This document shows, one piece after another, positions 38,501 through 47,979 of a DNA stretch of 58,251 nucleotides. The first letter of the stretch is position 1. Every line of letters begins with the position of its first letter. A program made the translations under genes and the position numbers. This DNA is from Cupriavidus basilensis OR16. Its GTDB lineage: Bacteria; Pseudomonadota; Gammaproteobacteria; Burkholderiales; Burkholderiaceae. Location of the stretch: contig NZ_AHJE01000047.1 of assembly GCF_000243095.1 (NCBI RefSeq), forward strand, positions 1-58,251, written 5' to 3'. Under the pieces are notes generated by a model. The model had not been told where the DNA came from. It was given only the letters and a program-made list of their open reading frames with translations, and did no database searches.

Positions 38501-40225
38501 TTACTTCGGAATAATCGGCAACAGAAGATGTGATGGCCTATCTGCATCGCGATAGATCCGGTGTGTCACGGTCGTACTGCTGCAAACGTGATAGGGGATG
38601 TATTCCACGTTAGTCATGGCGCCGGTACCGGTCGGGACGTCCATGCTGGTGATATCAAGGCAGATTCGGTGACCAGCTTTGAACTGATTGGCCGTTGCCA
38701 GGATCTCGATCTTGTATTCGACGACCTCGCCAGGCGAGACCGGCTCGATCGCGTCCCTGGTGAGCTTGTGGAATGGTTTCCATGGCTTGGATCTCTTCTC
38801 GTCGGTCGCGCGGTACGACGCCTTGAGCCAGCCGCGCGTCAGCTCACGCTCCGGCAAATCCGAGGGCACATCGCGCTCGCCCTCGCGCGCTGTCCGCACG
38901 GAGACGTCCGGCCCCACGTCCTTGAGCACGACGATCCAGTTTGTATCCTCGTGGTCGATCGCTGCGTAGAGTGTCAGCGAGATGGGACCGGCTACGGTCA
39001 CATCATGCGCCAGCGGTTCAGTCATGTACCGCAGCCGCTCGACTTTCGTGGTTCTGGTCACCGGCATCTGCGTGAACACATCGGGCTCGAGAGCCGACTT
39101 GCCAAGCTCCGCCGTGGGGCGCGGGGCCTCCGTGGTCAGGGATTCCCAGTGCGATAGGTAGTACTTCTTCCACTGCGTCTCGGGCAGCGGCCAGTCTTGG
39201 CCGGTACGCCATTCGTTCGCTCCCATGAGCCAGTAGCGGACCGGCGGCTCGTCCATGATGCCGGTATCCTTTCCTTTGAGCCAATAGTCGTACCAGCGAA
39301 GGATTTCGTCGTGGTGTTGGTGGAAAGGCCGCTCAAGATGCGCAGGACCCGTGAAGAGCAACTTCTTTGGCTGGTCGACGTTCTGGAAGTAGTTCTGCGC
39401 ACCAAGCCAGTGGAGCTTGTAGGTATACGCGTAGGCGCCTGAGCCGGTGTAGAAGGGAATCTTGATCTTCTTGAAGTTCTCCTCGGCTTTCTCAAGAACG
39501 CCGTCGGCCTCCCAAGGTTGCGTCAACATCAGGTACATAACGAAGGTACGCTGACCTTTTTGGGTGAGAATGTTGTACAGGTTGACGTACTGCTTGTAGT
39601 CCGGGTTACGCATCGCCATGCGCCACAACTCTTCCTGCTCATCGGGCAGTGCGGTCGGAATGTCGCGGGACTCGTGAACAGTACTAAAGACGTCCAGCAG
39701 GTACGGGAAAGTGTGAGCCACGCCGCCAGGAGTGAAATCGCGGAAGCCAAACATTCCGCCGTAGGCACTGCAAGCGTCGTAGGGAAAGATGGCCTTTAGC
39801 GCGGGGTGCCCCTGTGCCGCGGCACGCCATTGCTCCCCGGCGTAGCCAGAAATCCCGACCATGCCGACTTTGCCGCTGGACCACGGTTGCTGCGTGATCC
39901 ATTCGATGATGTCGTAGTGGTCCGTGTCTTCATGCCCGTAGTGGCCTTCCGACTTGGCAGAGCCACGCGGTTGCGCGATGACGTGGACGTAGCCGTTGGC
40001 AACGAATCGGCGCGTATCGCCTGCCTCGATCGGCCCGAACCATAGCGGCGCGTGGGCCGGCTGAGGGGGCAAGACATCGGCCACGTCCGGGCCTTGGATA
40101 TCCTTATTGTGCAGGGCACATGCGTACAGGACCGGGTACTGACCGGGCGCGTCAGGCCGGTAGACATCGACGGCCAGACGGGTGCCGTCACGCATTGTCA
40201 CAATAAGGTCGCGCTCTTCAATCAT
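38501..40225 (-). CDS. CocE/NonD-family hydrolase (X-Pro dipeptidyl-peptidase-like)
   Basis: 574 residues from ATG 40225, chosen for aggag 8 nt upstream and the family-typical start ERDLIVTMRDGTRLAVDVYRP. Alpha/beta hydrolase domain with the nucleophile region KVGMVGISGYAGEQWRAA (family usually GxSYxG), the AHLERPFHQHHDEILRWYDYWLKG His region, and a C-terminal jelly-roll domain (SLTLYAAIDHEDTNWIVVLKDVGPD). Family members hydrolyse esters and amides such as cocaine, glutaryl-7-ACA and acylated amino acids. It could release an aromatic acid from an ester or amide before degradation by the nearby genes; this is inference. An imperfect palindrome lies 81 nt upstream. Confidence 0.88.
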   Translation of the reverse strand: MIEERDLIVTMRDGTRLAVDVYRPDAPGQYPVLYACALHNKDIQGPDVADVLPPQPAHAPLWFGPIEAGDTRRFVANGYVHVIAQPRGSAKSEGHYGHEDTDHYDIIEWITQQPWSSGKVGMVGISGYAGEQWRAAAQGHPALKAIFPYDACSAYGGMFGFRDFTPGGVAHTFPYLLDVFSTVHESRDIPTALPDEQEELWRMAMRNPDYKQYVNLYNILTQKGQRTFVMYLMLTQPWEADGVLEKAEENFKKIKIPFYTGSGAYAYTYKLHWLGAQNYFQNVDQPKKLLFTGPAHLERPFHQHHDEILRWYDYWLKGKDTGIMDEPPVRYWLMGANEWRTGQDWPLPETQWKKYYLSHWESLTTEAPRPTAELGKSALEPDVFTQMPVTRTTKVERLRYMTEPLAHDVTVAGPISLTLYAAIDHEDTNWIVVLKDVGPDVSVRTAREGERDVPSDLPERELTRGWLKASYRATDEKRSKPWKPFHKLTRDAIEPVSPGEVVEYKIEILATANQFKAGHRICLDITSMDVPTGTGAMTNVEYIPYHVCSSTTVTHRIYRDADRPSHLLLPIIPK

Positions 40226-40305
40226 CGATCTGTCTCCTATCTGATCCCATTGCGCAACGGAAGTCGTGCGCCTGAGTTGACGCTCATCTTCCATGAGCAT
40301 CTCTT

Positions 40306-40333
40306 ACTAAGTTTTACAATAGTATAATTTAGT
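40306..40333. promoter_or_regulatory. AT-rich imperfect palindrome upstream of the CocE-type gene
   Basis: Arms actaagtttta and tataatttagt pair at 9 of 11 positions around a 6-nt spacer. It lies between the hydrolase start (40225) and the porin stop (40487) in the only AT-rich part of that gap, so it probably overlaps the hydrolase promoter. Confidence 0.5.
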
Positions 40334-40486
40334 GATTTCTGCAAGCGGAGGCACGGTCCCACTGCAAGGCCGGGAGCTGGGGGGTCAGTTGCTGGCGTGT
40401 TCGATGCTTCCTGAACATGGCCAAGGTTGCTTGACCGCCCAAGAAGTCGCGCAGGAAGCACCTCATCAATAACGCATTGCCCCGGC

Positions 40487-41644
40487 TCAGAATTTGTGAC
40501 GAATGCCGATCAAAGCCCCCGTCTGATTCACTCCTGCCGACGGAAGCGACACCGTGCCAATAGCGCCTCCGTCGATCGTGAACGATGCGTCGCGCTGGTT
40601 GAACATGCGTCCCGCCGTGATGTACACGGACGAGCGCTTGGACAGCATGTACATCGCGCGTGCCGCGATGACGGATGCACCAGTGGAGCTGCCTTTCACG
40701 GTCAAACGCCCGTACTGCACATCAAGTGCAATTTGCGGTTGAGGAAGGTAGGTGGCTCCGAGCCACCAGTAGTTGCTGCTTGGATTGGCGGAGCCCTGAT
40801 TATTCCGGTGAAGGAATCCCCCGCCGACGGTTGAAGTGCCGAACTTCACATAGCCGTTGATGACACCACGGGTATCGGTTTGAGCGCTCTGAGGCAGCGC
40901 GGAACCAGCACCACCCCCGCCATAGTTGCGGTCGATTGCAGTCGCCACACCCCAGCTCGCCGCTTCGTACTTCAACATCGCCGACATCGATTTGCAGGCC
41001 CTCCAATCTGCAGGCGATTCGCCCGCGCATCCCCCGGCAACCGCCGGCGCGACAGCGTCACGCCCAAACGAATAGGTGGCGCCAAATGTGAACCCGGAAA
41101 GCATGAAGGTGTAGTCAATGGCGTTGTCAACGCGTGCAGCCGTCAAATAAGTATCGAGCAAGCCGGCCCCAAAGATATTGGGGGCTAGCGTGTCGCCAAT
41201 CAGAGACCAATAGATCTGCGAATACAGACGGCCGACTGTCACGACTCCCCAAGGCCCGAAAAGCCCTACGTACGCTTGCCTCCCGAACAAACGACCGCCT
41301 TGGTTCAGCGTGCCTTGGGACGGAGCAAACCCCGATTCCAGTACAAAGATCGAGTTCAAGCCGCCACCCAGATTCTCGATGCCACGCAGACCCCACCTTG
41401 ACGGCAACGATCCTGTAAGCGACGGCATGCGGACCACGCTGTCCTTCCGAGAGCCGACGTTGCTCACATACTCGACCCCGGTGTCGATGAGGCCGTAGAG
41501 GGTCATGCCAGGTGCCTGCGCAGCGCTTATGCTTGCGATTTGCGCTTGCGCGAGGCCGGACGCTAGTGCAGCAAACGCAGTCAGGCCGCACCGAACGGTG
41601 CGCGCGCGGAACTGGCGATTGGGTTGAGCGGATGTGGAATCCAT
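40487..41644 (-). CDS. Gram-negative porin (first of two paralogs)
   Basis: 385-residue outer-membrane porin of the betaproteobacterial general porin family. The signal peptide (TVRCGLTAFAALASGLAQA) is followed by the family start MTLYGLIDTGVEYVSNVG. Typical strands are SRWGLRGIENLGGGLNSIFVLE, RLFGRQAYVGLFGPWGVVTVGR, the constriction-loop area and the C-terminal Phe of IGIRHKF required for BamA assembly. Good SD (gggaga). It is very similar to the porin at 53321-54484. Upstream are a TTCCAAGGAA box and a TTGAAAAATCAA box, so it is probably co-regulated with the adjacent catabolic genes as their uptake channel. Confidence 0.93.
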   Translation of the reverse strand: MDSTSAQPNRQFRARTVRCGLTAFAALASGLAQAQIASISAAQAPGMTLYGLIDTGVEYVSNVGSRKDSVVRMPSLTGSLPSRWGLRGIENLGGGLNSIFVLESGFAPSQGTLNQGGRLFGRQAYVGLFGPWGVVTVGRLYSQIYWSLIGDTLAPNIFGAGLLDTYLTAARVDNAIDYTFMLSGFTFGATYSFGRDAVAPAVAGGCAGESPADWRACKSMSAMLKYEAASWGVATAIDRNYGGGGAGSALPQSAQTDTRGVINGYVKFGTSTVGGGFLHRNNQGSANPSSNYWWLGATYLPQPQIALDVQYGRLTVKGSSTGASVIAARAMYMLSKRSSVYITAGRMFNQRDASFTIDGGAIGTVSLPSAGVNQTGALIGIRHKF

Positions 41645-41673
41645 GCTTTTGATCTCCCTTGTTTGATTTTAAT

Positions 41674-41688
41674 TTTCCAAGGAAGATC
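41674..41688. promoter_or_regulatory. TTCC-AA-GGAA box upstream of porin 1
   Basis: ttttccaaggaagat, 30 nt upstream of the porin 1 start. Same layout as the ATCTTCCACGGAAGAT box 32 nt upstream of porin 2 and the perfect 16-bp copy at 55435-55450. Probably an operator for one regulator shared by these genes. Confidence 0.6.
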
Positions 41689-41738
41689 AAATACCGCACC
41701 CTCCTGGCCAACATGAAGCACCTTATCGTTTCATTTAA

Positions 41739-41750
41739 TTGAAAAATCAA
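41739..41750. promoter_or_regulatory. TTGAAAAATCAA palindrome upstream of porin 1
   Basis: Identical 12-bp near-palindrome to the sites beside the MarR gene (49030-49041 on the other strand, 49063-49074). Size and symmetry suit a MarR-family dimer. About 95 nt upstream of the porin start. Confidence 0.65.
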
Positions 41751-42051
41751 ATATTCATTGGATAGGAGATCCTATGCCGCATGGCATTGGATCCCTTCAA
41801 TTCCAGAATTTGGTCACTACGCTGCGTCGCTCTCTATATCTCCCTTTCCACGGCACACGCACGCTGACAGTAGCCTTCCTTGGAGGTCAAACATGCCGAT
41901 GTGAGCTGCAAAGCGGTCGATGGCCGCACTGCCTCACGACGAGAGTTGCATAGCTTCCGCACAATGCGGTGACTGGAAGAAAGCTAGTACAGATCATCGA
42001 CGAGTACTGGGCGCGGCGCTACAAGACGCCGCGTGGGCATTCAACCCCGAA

Positions 42052-43728
42052 CTACGGCGGGCAGCGGCCAGAGTCAACTGGGCCCCCGCTGCTCGGTATC
42101 TGGCTGTTCCGGCCGCCACGGCGGCCGGTCGCCAGTGCAGCAAGATCGTCAACGGCCTCCGGGAGCCGGTCGCCGCGCCACGCGACATGCATGTCTGGCC
42201 GAACGAGAATGAGATCGCGCTCATAGACGCTGCGAAGCGCGGAGTCCGGGACCACGAGCACATCGAGCAGTGCGCCAAATACCTCGAAGGCGGCAACAAG
42301 CTGACCCGGATCCTGCTCGCCCTTCACGTCGACCAGCGTGTAGCGGTCCGACCGTAGCCGGTCCTGGATGGCGCTTCCGTCAGCGAGCCACATGTGGGGA
42401 AGCCGGGCCCCAGGCCAGGCAGTCGCCTGATAGACTCGCACGTCATGCTGCGGCCCCCCTGGCACATTGTCGATGATGGGCGAGTCTACGTAGCGGTAGC
42501 CGAGCTCCGCGCCAATCATCTCGTTGGACTTGCGCTGCTCCACGTTTGCGACTTCGGCAACATGAGCGCGTGCAGATGCGCCCTCGGCGGTATCGTCCCC
42601 GATCTCCGGGCGCACCTCTGCCAACCAGGCACGGTAGCCTAACGAGGCGTAGCGCGATGCGCCAACGACGCGTTCACCGATCTGCCGCCGTTCAGCTTCA
42701 TAGGACGCCAGCAGTCCAGGGCCGCCCCACCCGTCCAGGGTGGCAGCCAGCTTCCAGGCAAGGTCCACGGCATCGCCAACGCCGGTGTTCATGCCTAGGC
42801 CGCCAGTCGGGATTACCAGGTGCACCGCATCGCCCGCAAGGAACACCCTTCCCTCTCCGTAGCGTTCAGCCAGCAGCAGATTCTGCCGCCATTCCGCGCA
42901 ATACAGCATCTCGTAGGGAAGCGGAGCGCCGATGATCCGCTCGAACATCTGCCGCATCTCTTCGTCGCTCTCGACAGCGGAGTGGATCGTCCAGTGCCGC
43001 GTCGAGTCCTGCATGATCATGAAGGTAGGCGGTCCACCCGCCACCAGATAATGCCGCCCCCGTCCCGGCCCATTACCCATCGGCAGCCGCTCATAGAGTT
43101 GCTCGCACAGGAACAGGCCCTGGCGCAGCCGTGCAATGTCGCCCTCGCCGTGCAGGCGGATACCGAGTTGCTTGCGTACGCGACTCGCGCCACCGTCGCA
43201 GCCGACAAGATACGCCGCGCTCAACGTGCTTCGCACACCGTCGGCGTGACTGACAGTCGCCAGAACGCCGGCAGGCTGCTCGGTGAATTCCAGAAATGTC
43301 GTGCTCCGCATCACGGTGACCGCTGGCAGGCGCTCAGCTTCCTCCAGAAGGAGCGGCTCCAGCGTGTACTGAGAGATAAGCTGGTAAGGTTCTAGCGGCA
43401 GACTACCATCCGTGCTCTGGCGTGTGCGTACCCGAGCCTGCGCCACGGATGGATAGGCCAAACGCAGAAGCGGCGGCTCCACCATGGAGCGAACGATCTG
43501 AATATCCATGGGGATGTCTTCGGGCATGCCGGCTGCCCTGATCCGGTCCGCGAGGCCAAGACGGCGAAAGATCTCCATGGTCCGCGCGTTGCACCGCTCC
43601 ATCTTGGGCAGAAATTGGGGCTCTGCCTTTTGCTCGATGAGGACACATTCAATGCCGCGTCGGCCGAGATCGATCGCGAGCGTCAGACCGACAGGCCCGG
43701 CTCCAACGATGATGACTTGAGTTTCCAC
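42052..43728 (-). CDS. FAD-dependent aromatic monooxygenase (PheA/TfdB, MhpA-like)
   Basis: 558-residue class A flavoprotein hydroxylase. The N-terminal Rossmann motif is VIIVGAGPVGLTLAIDLGRRGI, followed by ERCNARTMEIFRRLGLADRIR. The DG motif region is AAYLVGCDGGASRVRKQLGI, and the second FAD motif is VFLAGDAVHLVIPTGGLGMNTGVGDAVDLAWKL. A thioredoxin-like C-terminal domain is present (LVDVKGEQDPGQLVAAFEV). Strong SD (ggaggt). It uses NAD(P)H and O2 to hydroxylate a phenolic or hydroxypyridine-type ring. Fifth and last gene of the leftward operon starting at 48943. Exact substrate cannot be read; MhpA-type and 3-hydroxybenzoate hydroxylases share this layout. Confidence 0.88.
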   Translation of the reverse strand: METQVIIVGAGPVGLTLAIDLGRRGIECVLIEQKAEPQFLPKMERCNARTMEIFRRLGLADRIRAAGMPEDIPMDIQIVRSMVEPPLLRLAYPSVAQARVRTRQSTDGSLPLEPYQLISQYTLEPLLLEEAERLPAVTVMRSTTFLEFTEQPAGVLATVSHADGVRSTLSAAYLVGCDGGASRVRKQLGIRLHGEGDIARLRQGLFLCEQLYERLPMGNGPGRGRHYLVAGGPPTFMIMQDSTRHWTIHSAVESDEEMRQMFERIIGAPLPYEMLYCAEWRQNLLLAERYGEGRVFLAGDAVHLVIPTGGLGMNTGVGDAVDLAWKLAATLDGWGGPGLLASYEAERRQIGERVVGASRYASLGYRAWLAEVRPEIGDDTAEGASARAHVAEVANVEQRKSNEMIGAELGYRYVDSPIIDNVPGGPQHDVRVYQATAWPGARLPHMWLADGSAIQDRLRSDRYTLVDVKGEQDPGQLVAAFEVFGALLDVLVVPDSALRSVYERDLILVRPDMHVAWRGDRLPEAVDDLAALATGRRGGRNSQIPSSGGPVDSGRCPP

Positions 43729-43794
43729 GAATGACCTCCGTCTCCTGCCCTTGCCTGCCGGATGCAGCTGGGGCTCTGTCTCGATTTGTGTTGG

Positions 43795-46023
43795 TCAGGC
43801 AAGACGCTCCAGAACCTTGCTCGGCAGAAAAGGTAAATCGCGCAAACGTGTGCCGATCGCGTTCGCCACCGCATTCGCCAGCGCGGCGGCAGTCGGGGGT
43901 AGTGAACATTCGCCAGCGCCAAGCGCAGGCTCGTCGGGACGGTCCAGCAGTACCACGTCGATCGGCGGCACCTCGGCAAAGGTCAGGATCGGATAATCTT
44001 GCCAGCCGCGTGAGGTAATTTGCGAACGATTGAACGTGACGCGCTCCCTGAGCGCCCAACTCAGCGCCTGGACGATGCCACCCTCGATCTGGTTCTTCAC
44101 ACCATCACGATTGATGACACGGCCCACATCGACTGCAGCGATCACGTTTGTCACGCTGATGACCCCCGTTGAGCGGACAACGTTCACATCGATGACGATC
44201 GCTACATAGGCCTGGATGCTTTCATATCGCGAGTACGCGAAGCCACGCCCACGCTGCCCATCGCCCTTCACCGCAGATTGCCATTTGGACCGATTTGCTG
44301 CCTCGCGCACCACGGCTATCGCACGAGGATCATCGAGATGCGCCAGGCGGAACGCGACCGGGTCAGCGTTAGCTGCGAGCGCAAGTTCGTCCATGAAGGA
44401 CTCGATCGCGAACACGTTTCCGTGGGCTCCCAACGTGCGCAGCGAACTGTTGCGCACGGGCGCGTCCAGCAACTGATGGTTGGTCACTTTCCGGCGCGGT
44501 AGCTCGTAGACAGGCACGGCATTGCGGTCACCGTTACCGTATGGCTGTGGAATCCGCGCCGGTGACGACGGTGGCAAAGGTTTAGCGAGGTGCCATGCGG
44601 CAAGCAGATTCACGCCACCGGGTTGGCCGGGCCGCATTGCGTGCGAATTGCTCCATACGTCATAGTTCCAGTCGGCAATTCGGCCGTCTTTGGACAGGGC
44701 CGCCTTCACCTGCATGACCATTGCCGGCCCGATCGGCGCCCACGCGAATTCATCATCGCGCATCCATTGCACCTTTACCGGCCGTCCCGCCACATCGCGA
44801 GCAAGCAGCGCTGCATCGAGGGCAACGTCGTCAGCGCCGTTATGGCCGTAACAGCCTGCACCGGGAACATGCACCACATCGACCGCGCTCGTGGGCATTT
44901 CTAGCACCGTTGCGAGGTCGCCGCGCAGGGGAAACGCTCCCTGCGTGTGAGACCACACAGTCATGCGCCCGTCCCTGAGCAGCGCAACGGAGCATGAGGG
45001 GCCAAGTGAAGCGTGCGAAAGGTAGGGGCGCGAGTAGGTTGCTTCCAGTTGCGCCCCGATATCCGCTGCGGGGGTATCCTGCCCCGCTACGCCAACCACC
45101 GAATCTTCGCTCTTCCAGCGAGGCAATGCCTGTTGGAGATGATCCACGTCTGGCAGCGGCACGTAATCTTTGCTCCAATGCGCTATCTCCATCAATGCAT
45201 GGCGCGCATGGATCGCTTGCTCTTCCCGCTCCGCTATCACACCGAGAAAGTTGCCATTGCGCACCACGCTGACTACGCCCGGGAGCCGCCCTATCGACGA
45301 GTCGTCCACCGAAATCAGCGTTGCGCCATATCTCGGTGGCCGCACTATGCGACCAAACAGCATGCCGGGAAGACGCATGTCCTGAACGAACGCGGCGCCA
45401 CCAGTGAACTTCGCCGGCAGATCAATGCGAGGAATCGACTTGCCAACCAGCTTGTACTCCGACGGATGTTTTGTGGCGCCTGCGGCAGTCACCTCACGTG
45501 AAAGCAATGCTCGTTCGTCCCTGACGATGTCGGCGTAGGTGGTGCGACGGCCATCGGCAACCAGAATCACACCGTTCTCGACCCGAAGATCCGACAGCGG
45601 CACCTTGAGGCGCCGGCAAGCCGCACCTAACAGTACGGCCCGCGCATCCGCTGCGGCAACCCGCAATGCGGCCCCACTCCGCTCGACTGATTGGCTGCCG
45701 AAGGTGTACCCCTCGTTCGGGCTGCGGGTTGTATCCGCCGAGATCATGCGAATGCTAGCAAAATCCACATCGAGTTCGTCTGCGGCAATTTGTGAGAGCG
45801 CCGTAAGAATGCCCTGGCCTAGTTCAGCCTTTCCGGTAAAGATAGTGACCGTGCCTTCGATATCGACTCGGATCCAACCGTCGAGCCTGCGATTGGTGCG
45901 AAGATCGACAGGAAGGTCGGTCTCGGCCAGCGCGAGCTCGGAGAATGGCCCAAGCGAGAACGTTGCGATTACCGCTCCAGCCAGTTTGCCAAAGGTGCGG
46001 CGGGAGAGTTTGACGGTATTCAT
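43795..46023 (-). CDS. Molybdenum hydroxylase large subunit (IorB/xanthine dehydrogenase family)
   Basis: 742 residues from ATG 46023, overlapping the small-subunit stop (ATGA). A twin-arginine-type signal (KLSRRTFGKLAGAVIATFSL) suggests export or a vestigial Tat signal, as in isoquinoline oxidoreductase IorB-like proteins. Motifs: GWIRVDIEGTVTIFTGKAELGQGILTALSQIAADEL (MPT binding), GKSIPRIDLPAKFTGGAAFVQDMRLPGMLFGR, and the C-terminal LGAGECSLPPTAAALANAVANAIG with the catalytic Glu of the GxGE motif. With the 2Fe-2S partner it hydroxylates an N-heteroaromatic or aldehyde carbon using water. No third FAD subunit is present, so electrons probably go to a cytochrome. Confidence 0.9.
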   Translation of the reverse strand: MNTVKLSRRTFGKLAGAVIATFSLGPFSELALAETDLPVDLRTNRRLDGWIRVDIEGTVTIFTGKAELGQGILTALSQIAADELDVDFASIRMISADTTRSPNEGYTFGSQSVERSGAALRVAAADARAVLLGAACRRLKVPLSDLRVENGVILVADGRRTTYADIVRDERALLSREVTAAGATKHPSEYKLVGKSIPRIDLPAKFTGGAAFVQDMRLPGMLFGRIVRPPRYGATLISVDDSSIGRLPGVVSVVRNGNFLGVIAEREEQAIHARHALMEIAHWSKDYVPLPDVDHLQQALPRWKSEDSVVGVAGQDTPAADIGAQLEATYSRPYLSHASLGPSCSVALLRDGRMTVWSHTQGAFPLRGDLATVLEMPTSAVDVVHVPGAGCYGHNGADDVALDAALLARDVAGRPVKVQWMRDDEFAWAPIGPAMVMQVKAALSKDGRIADWNYDVWSNSHAMRPGQPGGVNLLAAWHLAKPLPPSSPARIPQPYGNGDRNAVPVYELPRRKVTNHQLLDAPVRNSSLRTLGAHGNVFAIESFMDELALAANADPVAFRLAHLDDPRAIAVVREAANRSKWQSAVKGDGQRGRGFAYSRYESIQAYVAIVIDVNVVRSTGVISVTNVIAAVDVGRVINRDGVKNQIEGGIVQALSWALRERVTFNRSQITSRGWQDYPILTFAEVPPIDVVLLDRPDEPALGAGECSLPPTAAALANAVANAIGTRLRDLPFLPSKVLERLA

Positions 46024-46490
46024 CCGCGCAACTCCTTCGCGGCGCGCTGGATTGCACGGACGATTCGATTGTGTACGCCACACCGGCATTTCTGACCAGT
46101 CATTTCCCGCCGTATGGTCGCCTCGTCCGGATCCGGATTCCGGTCGAGCAGCGCCTTCGCGGCCATTAACATCCCGCTCGAGCAGTAGCCGCACTGTGCA
46201 GCCTGCTCAGCGAGGAAAGCGTTCTGCAGTGCATGAAGTCGCTTGCCCTTGACCAAGCCTTCGATTGTGATCACTTGAGCCGCACCGACAGCACCAACGG
46301 GAACAACGCAGGAGCGCGCCGCCTCCTTGCCGATCATCACGGTGCAGGCTCCACACTGTGCCTCACCACACCCGAACTTCGGACCATTCAGCTGGAGGTC
46401 GTTGCGCAGCACGTATAGCAGTGGCGTATCTGCTGGTACTGACAGATGGTGACGCTTGCCGTTCACCGAAATCGAAATCGAAACGCTCAT
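46020..46490 (-). CDS. Molybdenum hydroxylase [2Fe-2S] small subunit (IorA-like)
   Basis: 156 residues from ATG 46490 with aggag upstream (the frame extends 11 codons further without support). Plant-type cluster ligands are GCGEAQCGACTVMI and a downstream Cys; the second helical domain has QCGYCSSGMLMAAKALLDRNP and CRCGVH. The two-domain [2Fe-2S] layout is typical of isoquinoline 1-oxidoreductase alpha, nicotinate and aldehyde hydroxylases. Transfers electrons from the molybdopterin subunit encoded immediately downstream. Confidence 0.92.
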   Translation of the reverse strand: MSVSISISVNGKRHHLSVPADTPLLYVLRNDLQLNGPKFGCGEAQCGACTVMIGKEAARSCVVPVGAVGAAQVITIEGLVKGKRLHALQNAFLAEQAAQCGYCSSGMLMAAKALLDRNPDPDEATIRREMTGQKCRCGVHNRIVRAIQRAAKELRG

Positions 46491-46548
46491 TCTTGGCTCC
46501 TGCGACGTCCGGCACCTGGACAAACCTTATGCCAGGCTTGTCTATCAA

Positions 46549-47979
46549 TCAGTGGCTCAATACCGGTAGCGAGCCGTCATCGGGCCGATTTCCGCTCGTA
46601 ACGCCGGCGAGAACCATCAGCAAGAGACACGCAACTAGTGCCGGCACCGCTGCGGCAACGAACAACGCGGTATTTGACCAGTGCAGCTCGATGAATCGTC
46701 CCGCCAGTACTGGCCCCACGATCGAACCGGCTCGTCCAACACCCAGACTCCAGCCAACTCCGGTTGCGCGAAGCGAAGTTGGGTACAGCGTGGCCGTGAG
46801 CGCATTGATCGCCGGCTGTCCGCCGACAATGCAGACCCCGCTGATCAGCACGACCGCGTAGCGCAAACCGAGCGACAAGTCAGGAATACCGACGGCCGCG
46901 ACAGAAAATGTCGCGATCAGGAAGCCGAGCGTCAGTACACGATAGAAGCCAAAGCGATCCATCAGCGGGCCCATCAGCAACGCGCCCGCGGTGCCTCCGA
47001 TCTGCAACGAGGTTCCGATAAGCACTGCCGTCGCGGTGCCGTCTCCGATACGCAAAGAGAGCATTGGGAGCCAGTTTGACAGGAAGAAGAGATCGAGCAG
47101 GTTTGCGAAGTTAATGCCCCATAGCAACAACGTAGTCGTGCCGCGACCTTCTCGAAAAAGCTCGCCAACGGAAGCCTTCGCATGTGGCTTCCCATGCACA
47201 ACGAAGCTAGCTGATGCGCCGACATCCACATTTGGTGCGATTCGGCCAAGCCACAGGGCTATCTTCTCTGGATTGCGTCGTTTAATGACGAGTAGTTGCA
47301 GGGATTCCGGCAGATACTTCCACATCGCTACAGCGATTAGCAGTGGCAAAACGCCACCAACCAGAAATACCGACTTCCAGCCTGCAGTAGGCACCAGAAC
47401 GGCACTGAGAAGACCTCCGGCGATTGCACCACCCGTGAACCCACATGAAACCCAAGTCATCAATGACGCCCGCTGCTTCAGCGGACTGTACTCGCTGACC
47501 AGCGCGATGGCGTTACCCATCACTCCGCCAATGCCGAAGCCAGTCAAAAGGCGGATCGCAAGGAACTGTGGAATCGTCTGGGCAAGGGTGGTACCGAGCA
47601 TGCATAGGCCGTAGAAAACGGTCGCCCAGACCAACACCGGCCGGCGTCCCACTCGATCCGCCATAGCGCCAAGTACGATTGAACCCGCAAGCATCCCGAT
47701 CAAGCCCGCGCCGAATACAGGGCCCAGGCTAGCAGGGCTGATGTGCCAGGCCTGAACGATCGCGGGCGCAACAAAACCCAACGCCTGCACGTCGAATCCG
47801 TCCATCACCACAGTGCAGCCGATCAGCACCATGATCCATTTCTGGAAGGAGCTCAATGGCTGGCTATCGATCAGGGCGGTAATGTCGATGGCAGTTGAGC
47901 TAGCCTCCGGGGCCTTCTGAGGGGTACCTGGGATCAAGATTGCACCTCGTTCCGTTGAAGCATGAGGTCGCTCTCTCAC
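46549..47979 (-). CDS. MFS aromatic acid transporter (AAHS type)
   Basis: 476 residues. Contains the helix-1 AAHS motif CTVVMDGFDVQALGFVAPAI, motif A AMADRVGRRPVLVWATVF, RLLTGFGIGGVMGNAIALVSEYSP, and second-half GPLMDRFGFYRVLTLGFL. Start is set at GTG 47979, whose second base lies in the amidohydrolase stop region. An alternative TTG 14 codons in has gagg upstream. It would import the substrate of the operon. Similar to PcaK/VanK and to the transporter in pyridine-carboxylate clusters. Confidence 0.88.
   Translation of the reverse strand: MRERPHASTERGAILIPGTPQKAPEASSTAIDITALIDSQPLSSFQKWIMVLIGCTVVMDGFDVQALGFVAPAIVQAWHISPASLGPVFGAGLIGMLAGSIVLGAMADRVGRRPVLVWATVFYGLCMLGTTLAQTIPQFLAIRLLTGFGIGGVMGNAIALVSEYSPLKQRASLMTWVSCGFTGGAIAGGLLSAVLVPTAGWKSVFLVGGVLPLLIAVAMWKYLPESLQLLVIKRRNPEKIALWLGRIAPNVDVGASASFVVHGKPHAKASVGELFREGRGTTTLLLWGINFANLLDLFFLSNWLPMLSLRIGDGTATAVLIGTSLQIGGTAGALLMGPLMDRFGFYRVLTLGFLIATFSVAAVGIPDLSLGLRYAVVLISGVCIVGGQPAINALTATLYPTSLRATGVGWSLGVGRAGSIVGPVLAGRFIELHWSNTALFVAAAVPALVACLLLMVLAGVTSGNRPDDGSLPVLSH

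Larger units (their letters stand above)
41645..42051. other. Regulatory gap between porin 1 and the monooxygenase
   Basis: No gene that I can support. It contains, from the porin outward, a TTCCAAGGAA box (41675-41684), the TTGAAAAATCAA palindrome (41739-41750), an ataggaGAtcctat palindrome (41762-41775) and a CCTTCCTTGGAGG near-palindrome (41874-41886). The remainder up to the monooxygenase stop appears featureless. Confidence 0.6.

Noticed and set aside
41920..42357. Plus-strand open frames at the monooxygenase 3' end
   Set aside because: Antisense shadow of the FAD monooxygenase C-terminus; no SD or domain.
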